DNA of 64,000 bases from contig NZ_JAEKIA010000001.1 in the NCBI RefSeq assembly GCF_016405145.1, forward strand, positions 62,001 to 126,000, read 5' to 3'. Source of the stretch: Schaalia cardiffensis. GTDB lineage: Bacteria > Actinomycetota > Actinomycetes > Actinomycetales > Actinomycetaceae. Shown here piece after piece: positions 1-6,741 of the stretch (the stretch's first letter is position 1; each line of letters opens with the position of its first letter). A program made the position numbers and the translations under genes. The notes under the pieces are model-generated. The model was not told where the DNA came from. It saw only the letters and a program-made list of their open reading frames with translations, and searched no databases.

Positions 1-292
1 GAACCGTGCGAGTCGTGATGGTGAAGGTGTCCCCCACCTCAAGAGCCTGCGGCCCCTCCTCGAAAGTTTCGAGGCGGATCTTCGGTCCTTGAAGGTCGAC
101 GAGGACGGCTACCGCCCGACCGGAGGTGGCAGCAGCTTTACGGACTTTCTGGATGACTGCTTCATGCTCTTCAGGCTTGCCGTGAGAACGGTTAATGCGG
201 GCGACGTCCATGCCGGCGTCGACGAGCGCTTGAACCTGTTCTGAAGAATCTGTGACGGGCCCGATGGTGCAGACAATTTTAGCTCGGCGCAT
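1..292 (-). CDS. pyk: pyruvate kinase, N-terminal part (window edge)
   Basis: Last step of glycolysis: transfers phosphate from phosphoenolpyruvate to ADP in the cytoplasm. Only the first 97 codons are visible; the gene continues beyond the left edge. Translation of the minus strand from the ATG at 292 begins MRRAKIVCTIGP and continues with AGMDVARINRSHG and AVLVDLQGPKIRLE, which are the hallmark N-terminal pyruvate kinase segments (the R/N/S/H substrate loop and the DLQGPKIR strand before the B domain). It lies downstream of lgt, the same order as lgt-pyk in mycobacteria. No domain judgement is possible for the missing three quarters. Confidence 0.93.
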   Translation of the reverse strand, partial: MRRAKIVCTIGPVTDSSEQVQALVDAGMDVARINRSHGKPEEHEAVIQKVRKAAATSGRAVAVLVDLQGPKIRLETFEEGPQALEVGDTFTITTRTV

Positions 293-407
293 GGAACCCA
301 TCCTAGCCGTTGCCAGCATTCTTGAGGAGCCCTGACTCGCCCGCTTCACAGTGATCGCACCCATGAGAATCCCCCAGGGACGAGAGGGCTGTCACTTCTT
401 CCTTCTC

Positions 408-1418
408 TTATCGCCTGGTCTCCGCATCTGCTTGCGAATCGCTGCTCGTATCCGATTCCAAGTCGACGCTCGTATCCGATTCCAAAACACTGCCCCCTGC
501 CGCCTCGACGCCCGCCCCTGAGACAGCGTCCTCATCTGCTTCCGGGTCGGCGCCCGCGTCCCCATCAGGGGCCTTCACGGGTTCGTCCGCCACATAGCGT
601 TCATCGCCCACAAGGCAGGTCGAACGGTTAAGGCGCGCTGCAACAACGAAGATGACGAGCGCGAGGACGAGCATCGCAATGGATGTCCACGCGTTCAAGC
701 GGATCCCGAGGAAAGAGCGGGCCTCGTCCAGGCGCATCGTCTCCATCCAGATTCTCCCGATCGGATAGGCGATGAGATACAGGCTGAACACCTGCCCGGA
801 TTTGAAGCGGAAACGACGATCCGCCCAAGCGATGAGCGCCGCCATCGTGAGGTTCCACATCGACTCGTACAAGAAAGTCGGATGGAACAAGGTCCCAGAG
901 GCGTACCCGGCTGGCAAGTGCCGATCATCAATCTCAAGCCCCCAGGGGAGCGTCGTCGCCGAGCCGAAAAGCTCCTGGTTGAAGTAGTTGCCCCAGCGTC
1001 CAATGCCTTGAGCCATGATGAGAGCAGGCGCAACAGAGTCCGCGATTGGCCCTAAGCGCTGTCCCTTGCGTTTAACCGCAATGAAGACGCCCAGCGCCCC
1101 GAAAGTGACGCCACCCCATATCGCGAGACCTCCCTCCCAGATCCTCAGGATCGCCCAAGGATCGCTTCCAGGGGAGAAATAGCCGTGAGGGGTTGTCACC
1201 ACGTGGTAGAGGCGTGCACCAATGATGCCCAGGGGTATCGCCCACAGGGCGATGTCGTACATGAGTTCAGGGTCTCCCCCGCGTCTGGCATAGCGCTTCC
1301 CAGTCCACCACAACGCCAGAATCATTCCGGTGACGATGATGATCCCATAGGCGCGAAGAGGGATCGGCCCGAGATACCAGACCCCCTGAGGCGGTGAGGG
1401 CAGTGATGCGACGAACAT
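408..1418 (-). CDS. lgt: prolipoprotein diacylglyceryl transferase
   Basis: Integral membrane enzyme that transfers diacylglycerol from phosphatidylglycerol to the lipobox cysteine of prelipoproteins, the first step of lipoprotein maturation. The 336-aa product is polytopic and carries the Lgt signature GRWGNYFNQELFG (around residues 140-152) followed by HPTFLYES. I chose the ATG at 1418 because GGAAGGA lies 6 nt upstream; an in-frame ATG at 1466 would add 16 residues without a ribosome site. The last ~60 residues are an acidic, Asp/Glu/Ser-rich tail (DTSVDLESDTSSDSQ) that extends beyond the usual Lgt core and contains a short duplicated stretch in its DNA. Neighbours are trpC upstream and pyk downstream. 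Confidence 0.96.
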   Translation of the reverse strand: MFVASLPSPPQGVWYLGPIPLRAYGIIIVTGMILALWWTGKRYARRGGDPELMYDIALWAIPLGIIGARLYHVVTTPHGYFSPGSDPWAILRIWEGGLAIWGGVTFGALGVFIAVKRKGQRLGPIADSVAPALIMAQGIGRWGNYFNQELFGSATTLPWGLEIDDRHLPAGYASGTLFHPTFLYESMWNLTMAALIAWADRRFRFKSGQVFSLYLIAYPIGRIWMETMRLDEARSFLGIRLNAWTSIAMLVLALVIFVVAARLNRSTCLVGDERYVADEPVKAPDGDAGADPEADEDAVSGAGVEAAGGSVLESDTSVDLESDTSSDSQADAETRR

Positions 1419-1522
1419 GCAGTTCCTTCCAGCACGAGACAGCGGTCGCCCCAAAGTCCCGGGCATTGCGCACGGTACTCCTCAGCTTTTTGGCCGCGTC
1501 AAAGTGTTCTTCGGCCGCACCC

Positions 1523-2368
1523 CTAGTGGTCTTCGAGGGCGCGGCGGACCCTGGCCTTCCGGTCTTTCAACAAAGCCGGATGCGATCCGGCACTTACCAT
1601 ATCCTTCACATCCGCCAAAGGGTCGGCTGAGGTGACGAGGGCCTCTCCGACGAGGACGGCGTCGGCACCCCACTTCGCGTATTGGAAGACATCTCTGGGG
1701 CCACGCACCCCTGATTCAGCGACCGCTACGACCTCAGGGGGAATAACGTCGAGGACCTGCTCAACTTTGTCGCGGTCAACCTCGAAAGTATGCAAATCTC
1801 TTGCGTTCACACCAATGATCTTCGCTCCTGCTTCCAGGGCGCGCAGAGCCTCCAGACGGGAGTGGACCTCAACGAGGGCGTGCATTCCGAGGGAGTGAAC
1901 CCGGTCGAGGAAGCACACGAGCGCAGGGTCTTCTAAGACACTTGCGAGGAGGAGGACAAGGTCGGCTCCGTGCGCCCTGGATTCGTGGATCTGATAGGGT
2001 GTCATGATGATGTCCTTGCGCATGATCGGCAAGTCAACGGCTTTCCTCACCGCGTCGAGGTCTTCGAGGCAGCCTCCGAAATGATGGGATTCAGTGAAGA
2101 CGGAGACCGCTGAGGCGCCCCCGACCTCGTAAAGGGAGGCGAGTGCTCCCGCGTCGGGAATCGGCGAGAGACGATCCTTGGGGGGCATGTTTCGTTTGAT
2201 CTCAGCGATGATGGAGACCGCGCCAACGCGTCCTTTGAGCTTGGCGAGTGCATCGAGTGCGTCAGGGGCGCGAAGTGCCCGCTCTTTGATCTCATCCATC
2301 GGCACGAGTGCCTCACGCCGATGCAGATCCGCGAGGACGTCCTTGATGACCTCGTTCAAGAAGCTCAT
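1523..2368 (-). CDS. trpC: indole-3-glycerol phosphate synthase
   Basis: Converts carboxyphenylamino-deoxyribulose phosphate to indole-3-glycerol phosphate in tryptophan synthesis; TIM-barrel enzyme, 281 aa. The expected catalytic residues are present: Glu and Lys in AEIKR, Lys in IMRKD, Glu in LVEVH, Asn in GVNARDL, Ser in VAESG. The first loop reads NMPPKDRL rather than the common SPSKGD form, a divergence in an otherwise conserved segment. The start at 2368 has AAGGAGG 11 nt upstream; the longer reading to 2500 lacks a ribosome site. In related actinomycetes trpC is followed by trpB and trpA before lgt; here lgt follows directly, so the pathway partners must be elsewhere or lost. Confidence 0.95.
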   Translation of the reverse strand: MSFLNEVIKDVLADLHRREALVPMDEIKERALRAPDALDALAKLKGRVGAVSIIAEIKRNMPPKDRLSPIPDAGALASLYEVGGASAVSVFTESHHFGGCLEDLDAVRKAVDLPIMRKDIIMTPYQIHESRAHGADLVLLLASVLEDPALVCFLDRVHSLGMHALVEVHSRLEALRALEAGAKIIGVNARDLHTFEVDRDKVEQVLDVIPPEVVAVAESGVRGPRDVFQYAKWGADAVLVGEALVTSADPLADVKDMVSAGSHPALLKDRKARVRRALEDH

Positions 2369-2402
2369 GGATCGCTCCTCCTCCTTGACGACAGGTGAGG
2401 CG

Positions 2403-2426
2403 ATAGTATCCCGGTAAGTGCGAGAC
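2403..2426 (-). promoter_or_regulatory. candidate trpC promoter
   Basis: On the minus strand a TACTAT hexamer (2403-2408) is preceded by TTCAGC with an 18-nt spacer. Transcription would begin about 28 nt before the chosen trpC ATG and just before its ribosome site. This also argues against the longer trpC reading. Motif match only. Confidence 0.35.
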
Positions 2427-2515
2427 GCTGAAATCTGTTCAGGATACGAAGCGGAATCACCGAGGCGGAACAGTTCGTGGATGCTTCGAGCATCGTTCAC
2501 GAAAAACGGCGATTT

Positions 2516-2881
2516 TTAGCCATTCTTTGCACTTCCGACAACGGCTCCCAAATCCCCTCCTTCGAGGAAGCACGTGCGTTTACCCGTATGACATGCGGCA
2601 CCGACCTGGTCGACTTCGATGAGCAGAGCGTCCCCATCGCAGTCCAAAGACACGGACTTCACGTACTGGACGTGTCCGGAGGTGTCGCCCTTGCGCCAAT
2701 ACTCCCTGCGCGAGCGCGACCAAAATGTGACCCTGCCGGAGTTGAGGGTCCGGTCGAGTGCTTCTTCGTCCATCCAGCCGAGCATGAGCACCTCACGAGT
2801 GTCGTACTGCTGGATCACTGCAGCGACAAGCCCGTTCGGGTCTCTTTTCAAACGCTGGGCGATCTGCGGATCAAGAGCCAC
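2516..2881 (-). CDS. hisI: phosphoribosyl-AMP cyclohydrolase
   Basis: Third step of histidine biosynthesis: opens the adenine ring of phosphoribosyl-AMP; cytoplasmic zinc/magnesium enzyme, usually dimeric. The 121-aa product has the full signature: DCDGDALL supplies Mg-binding aspartates D80, D82 and D84, and cysteines C81, C97 and C104 (CHTGKRTCF) are the zinc ligands. The length is typical of the stand-alone HisI form without the HisE pyrophosphohydrolase domain. The start is GTG at 2881 with AAGGAGG 6-7 nt upstream. A 147-bp gap separates it from trpC. Confidence 0.96.
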   Translation of the reverse strand: MALDPQIAQRLKRDPNGLVAAVIQQYDTREVLMLGWMDEEALDRTLNSGRVTFWSRSRREYWRKGDTSGHVQYVKSVSLDCDGDALLIEVDQVGAACHTGKRTCFLEGGDLGAVVGSAKNG

Positions 2882-2909
2882 GTGCTCCTCCTTAACGCTC
2901 GACGGATTC

Positions 2910-3626
2910 TTATGACAGGAACTTCGACCAATCGGGGATGAACACCCAGATCACGTGCGAGACCGCTGCGCCGAAAATCAGCCAGGGCCCCAGGGGCATG
3001 CGGGCATGAGTTCCCGCAGAACCAACGATGATGCGCCAGGTCGCGGCAAATCCCGCGGCGAGGAAGGAAAAAATGAGACCGCCGACAGCTGCTTCGACGC
3101 TTACTGCTCCGAGCATTGCACCCAGGACGGGGGCGAGCTTCACATCCCCGAAACCGACTCCCCCTGGGAGTCGTGACAGCAGCCATAGGGGAATGAGCCA
3201 GGCGAAGAGTCCGGCGAAGACCTCGAAAAGGACTCTAAGTGGAGTGGCGGAGAGGGCGATCGTGCATCCGACTCCGAAGAGAACTCCAAGGGCCATTGCC
3301 GCCGTGTAGGCGTTCGGTAATCGATGCGTTCGGTAGTCCGTTATCGCTGAGAGCACCCCGATCATTGAAACTGCGACGATCGCTGGTGCTGAGGGGCGAA
3401 GGTGGGAGGCGATGATCGCGATGACCCCGATGATCGCGGACGTCCATACGATGCCGTTGCGACGATAAGGGGTGAGCGTCGCTTCAATGAGGTAGCGGCG
3501 TTGGACTCGCCAACCGGAACGCCACAGCCAGGCGACGACAATGCACCAGACCAGGAAAGCCGAGGCGAGGGAAAGATCGTCAAGAACGGGTTTGAGGATC
3601 GAGTCTTGGACGGGTTCTAGGAGCAT
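2910..3626 (-). CDS. prepilin peptidase (A24 family), short form
   Basis: Membrane aspartyl protease that would cleave type IV prepilin-like leader peptides. Both catalytic aspartate motifs are present: [10 protein letters not shown] (D97) and GFGDVK (D161). The 238-aa protein has about seven hydrophobic segments but lacks the N-terminal cysteine-rich methyltransferase domain of classical PilD, as is common in actinobacteria. I chose ATG 3626, which overlaps the end of aroE by 10 bp; no good ribosome site is visible, so translation is probably coupled to aroE. An upstream ATG at 3752 would place 42 non-hydrophobic residues inside aroE and is unlikely. No pilin genes are in the window, so its substrate is unknown. 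Confidence 0.85.
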   Translation of the reverse strand: MLLEPVQDSILKPVLDDLSLASAFLVWCIVVAWLWRSGWRVQRRYLIEATLTPYRRNGIVWTSAIIGVIAIIASHLRPSAPAIVAVSMIGVLSAITDYRTHRLPNAYTAAMALGVLFGVGCTIALSATPLRVLFEVFAGLFAWLIPLWLLSRLPGGVGFGDVKLAPVLGAMLGAVSVEAAVGGLIFSFLAAGFAATWRIIVGSAGTHARMPLGPWLIFGAAVSHVIWVFIPDWSKFLS

Positions 3627-4450
3627 TGCCGAACCGCGGCTTTCATTGAAGCAAGATCCGGGTCTCTTCCGGTCATGAGGCGCACCTGCTGGTGGGCTTG
3701 ATGGACGAGCATGTCCAGGCCCCAGGCGATCACTCCCCCGCCACGGTTCCACGCTCTCACGAGGCCCGTTTCTCGTGGCATGTAGACGACGTCAAGGAGA
3801 GTTTGGCTCTCTCGGATCTTCACATGCTTGGCAAGCTCGTCTGCGACACCAACGGGCAGGGTCGAAATGACAATGTCTGAAGCTTCAATACTTTCTGCGA
3901 CTGCATCCTCATCGGCCCACATGACCTGGTGGATCTCAACGCCCAGGCGCGAAGCTGTGGCGAGGATCGAGCCGGGGCCTGCGAAGCGCCTCGCCGCGAC
4001 GGTTGAACTCGTGATCCCCAATTCTCCGAGAGCGGCGAGCGCTGAAGCTGCGGTCGCTCCCCCTCCAAGAATCGTCGCCCTGCGCGCTTCGTAAAGCCCT
4101 CGGCGTGAGTGGGCCTCACGGATCGCACTGACGATCCCATGCACATCGGTGTTGAAGCCCGTGAGGAGCCCCTGGGAGGGGATGAGAGTGTTGATCGAGC
4201 CGACTGCCGCTGCCATGGGGTCGACAATGTCCAAGAGCGGGATGATCGCCTGTTTGCAGGGCATCGTGACCGAGAGGCCGAGGCAATCGGTGTCAATCGA
4301 GTTCACAAGCTGGGGTAGGGCTTCGACGCTCGTCTCATAACGTTCGTAGCGCCAGCCCTCCCCCAGGCCCAGTGATCGCCATGCTGCGCGGTGCAACTGG
4401 GGTGACAAGGAATGCTTGATCGGCGATCCGATGACCGCAGCCCAGGGCAC
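3617..4450 (-). CDS. aroE: shikimate dehydrogenase
   Basis: NADP(H)-dependent reduction of 3-dehydroshikimate to shikimate in the aromatic amino acid pathway. The 277-aa sequence begins with the substrate motif VIGSPIKHSLSPQLH; catalytic K66 lies in LSVTMPCK and D102 in GFNTD. The position before VT is serine (S60) where asparagine is usual (NVT.P.K). The nucleotide-binding region has GGGATAASALAAL. GTG start at 4450, only 3 bp after the mltG stop, so it is part of the alaS-ruvX-mltG-aroE-prepilin peptidase transcription unit, an order shared with mycobacteria. Confidence 0.95.
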   Translation of the reverse strand: MPWAAVIGSPIKHSLSPQLHRAAWRSLGLGEGWRYERYETSVEALPQLVNSIDTDCLGLSVTMPCKQAIIPLLDIVDPMAAAVGSINTLIPSQGLLTGFNTDVHGIVSAIREAHSRRGLYEARRATILGGGATAASALAALGELGITSSTVAARRFAGPGSILATASRLGVEIHQVMWADEDAVAESIEASDIVISTLPVGVADELAKHVKIRESQTLLDVVYMPRETGLVRAWNRGGGVIAWGLDMLVHQAHQQVRLMTGRDPDLASMKAAVRQCS

Positions 4451-4453
4451 AGC

Positions 4454-6262
4454 TCAGCACTTCCCGGGGTTTGCGGTGCAGTATTCCCTGAAACGCGCAG
4501 TGTTGGCCTCTTGTTCGGCAAGGGTTTGCGCGAAGAGGGTTTCTCCCGTTTCCAGGTTGACTGTCACGTAGTAGAGCCACGGACCGTCAGCCGGTTTGAG
4601 GACCGCTTTGATAGCCGCTTCAGAGGGTTGAGCGATCGGAGTCGGCGGCAGTCCCTTGTGAAGGTAGGTGTTGTACGGGTTGTCGTCGGCCATGTCATCA
4701 GCTGAGGGAACTCCACCGGTCTTGCCCACTCCGTACAGGACTGAGGAATCCATTTGCAGATATCCCATGGTCTCCGCGTCTGGATTGTTCAGACGGTTCT
4801 CGATCACTCGGGCAACCTTGGGCAGATACTCGTCGATGTTGACCTCGCGCTCCAGGATTGACGCTTTGTTGAGGATGAGCTCTCGTTGGTCTTTCGGAAC
4901 TCCCAAAGCGTCAAGCTCTCCGATTGTCTGTTTGATCATTTGAGACAGGAGGGTCGTGGGAGTGTCTGATGAGGACACCTCGTAGGAGCCCGGAGCCAAC
5001 CAGCCTTCAACATTGCCTCCGGCTTCCTCGGGCAGACCGATTGCCGTGGTGTCCTTCAAAGCGGCGTTGACCTCGTCGGCTGTGAAGGATGTGACTGAGG
5101 TGATGCGCTCGACGATCTGCCAGGTCGTTTGCCCCGGCGTGACCGTGACCGTGTTCTCCGAACGGTTCTTCTCATCAAGGAGTGCAGCGATCGCGTCTGA
5201 TGCGCTCATCTCTTTCTTCAGACGGTAGGTGCCGGGCCGGATCGAGGGCGCAGCCTTATTCGCTGCGAAAGCCCGGTTGAAAGCCTCAGTGGATTTCACG
5301 ACACCGGCTTCGACGAGTGTTTCGCCGATGGAAGTTCCAGTTGCACCGATATCGATCGTGACTTCCACTTGTCCGGTACCGGGCCCGGGGTAGTCGTCGG
5401 TGTAGGCGGAACTTTGTTGGCCTGTGAGGTCGAGTTGTTTGAGGGCGAACCATCCGGCCCCGCCGAGAAGGACGAGGACGAGGAGGATGATGAAAAAGGA
5501 GCGGATGCGCCGATTGCGGCGCCGTTTGCGAGCTCGGCGCCGTTCATATTCGAAGCGGCGCGAACGCATTCCCGTGGTTTCAGCGGGAAGAGAAGAGGTC
5601 TTCTTCGCTCGAGCGGACGTCGATTCGCTGGGCCGGGGGGTTGCTGTGCTACGTGAAGGCGCGGCCTGAGAACGGGAGGAAGCTGCTTCACGGCGCGAGG
5701 ATGCGAACTCTCGACGCGAAGGGGGTGCCTCACGACGAGAAGCGGGAGCCTTGGGCTGCGAAGAAGATGAAGAGACCCGATCACGGGGTGAAGAGGTGCT
5801 CGATGCCCTAGACGCGGCTGCTTGCGAACGCGAAGGCGGCATCTCACGACGCGAAGCTGGTGCCGTACGAGCTGAAGCGGCGCTCCCAGCCTGAGGCGCG
5901 GTCGCCTGGGAAGAAGAAGGGACATCGGCGCGAGAAGATGCTCCCTCTCGGCGTGAAGGGAGTGTCCCACGGCGTGAAGGAGGCGGGGTCCTGCGTGAAG
6001 GGGGCGTCTCAGCGCGCGACGCTCCCCTCTGATACCGAGAGCTCGCCGTCTGAGAACGCGAATGCCATGTCGGCGCAGCGGAGGAAGGCCCCTGAGAGCG
6101 AGAATCCCGTGCCTTCCGAGAAGAATCCTGTGCCTCGGGGCGGGAAGAGGTGGCCTCCGGGCGAGAAGAGTCCGTCTCAGGAGTTCGACGAGAAGTGGGG
6201 GCCTGCCCGTGGTGAATTTCTCGACGAGACTTGAACGGAGGACGTGGGGTCGGAGTCGTCAC
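4454..6262 (-). CDS. mltG: endolytic murein transglycosylase MltG with long S/R-rich cytoplasmic domain
   Basis: Cleaves nascent glycan strands in the membrane-proximal wall and terminates their elongation. Domains: residues 13-215 are a low-complexity Ser/Arg/Ala/Pro region of degenerate 7-residue repeats (SRREAPP, SRREFAS, SRREAAS, SRSQAAP); 233-254 is strongly basic; 255-274 is the single transmembrane helix (SFFIILLVLVLLGG); the rest is the extracytoplasmic YceG fold. The catalytic glutamate lies in ASILEREVN (E471 or E473), followed by LQMDSSVLYG and GLPPTPI typical of the family. At 602 aa it is much longer than E. coli MltG (about 340), all due to the N-terminal domain, which topology places in the cytoplasm. 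GTG start overlaps the ruvX stop by 4 bp (GTGA). Confidence 0.95.
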   Translation of the reverse strand: MTTPTPRPPFKSRREIHHGQAPTSRRTPETDSSRPEATSSRPEAQDSSRKARDSRSQGPSSAAPTWHSRSQTASSRYQRGASRAETPPSRRTPPPSRRGTLPSRREGASSRADVPSSSQATAPQAGSAASARTAPASRREMPPSRSQAAASRASSTSSPRDRVSSSSSQPKAPASRREAPPSRREFASSRREAASSRSQAAPSRSTATPRPSESTSARAKKTSSLPAETTGMRSRRFEYERRRARKRRRNRRIRSFFIILLVLVLLGGAGWFALKQLDLTGQQSSAYTDDYPGPGTGQVEVTIDIGATGTSIGETLVEAGVVKSTEAFNRAFAANKAAPSIRPGTYRLKKEMSASDAIAALLDEKNRSENTVTVTPGQTTWQIVERITSVTSFTADEVNAALKDTTAIGLPEEAGGNVEGWLAPGSYEVSSSDTPTTLLSQMIKQTIGELDALGVPKDQRELILNKASILEREVNIDEYLPKVARVIENRLNNPDAETMGYLQMDSSVLYGVGKTGGVPSADDMADDNPYNTYLHKGLPPTPIAQPSEAAIKAVLKPADGPWLYYVTVNLETGETLFAQTLAEQEANTARFREYCTANPGKC

Positions 6263-6741
6263 TGAGCGCTGCTCCCTTCCAAAGTGATCTCTTTACCCGG
6301 TGCGCGCCCGGACATGCGCTCTTCTTCGAGGGCCTGTTCGAGGATAATCTGTGCTGCCACCTGGTCAATGATCGGTCGATGGTCCTTCTCGGAAATACCT
6401 GAGGCTCGCAGCCGAGCATGCGCCTGATTCGAGGTCAGGCGCTCGTCGACAAGAGCAACACGGATCTCCGGTCTGAGAGTCTTGATCCTTAGAGCGTACC
6501 TGCGTGCCGCTTTCGCTGAGACCCCTTCGCCGCCTTTCAAGTGCCGTGGCAAACCAACGATCACTTCGATTGCGCAATACTCGTCGACAATCTCACCAAT
6601 GCGATCAATGTCGGAGCGGTCCTCTTGGCGAATGAGTGTCTCAACGGGCATCGTGAGGATGCCGTCCGGATCGCAGCGAGCAACCCCGACCCGGACGGTT
6701 CCAACATCAACGCCAATGCGTACGCCCTTGCGCTCGATCAC
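6259..6741 (-). CDS. ruvX: Holliday junction resolvase-like / pre-16S rRNA nuclease YqgF
   Basis: RNase H-fold nuclease implicated in 16S rRNA 5' end maturation and annotated as putative Holliday junction resolvase. The 160-aa product has the N-terminal GVDVGTVRVGVA strand with catalytic Asp, a VGLPRHLKGGEG segment, VDERLTS and IDQVAAQIILE with the C-terminal Asp. GTG start; 4-bp GTGA overlap with the end of alaS and another with mltG, so the three are translationally coupled. The conserved alaS-ruvX-mltG-aroE order supports the assignment. Confidence 0.95.
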   Translation of the reverse strand: MIERKGVRIGVDVGTVRVGVARCDPDGILTMPVETLIRQEDRSDIDRIGEIVDEYCAIEVIVGLPRHLKGGEGVSAKAARRYALRIKTLRPEIRVALVDERLTSNQAHARLRASGISEKDHRPIIDQVAAQIILEQALEEERMSGRAPGKEITLEGSSAQ

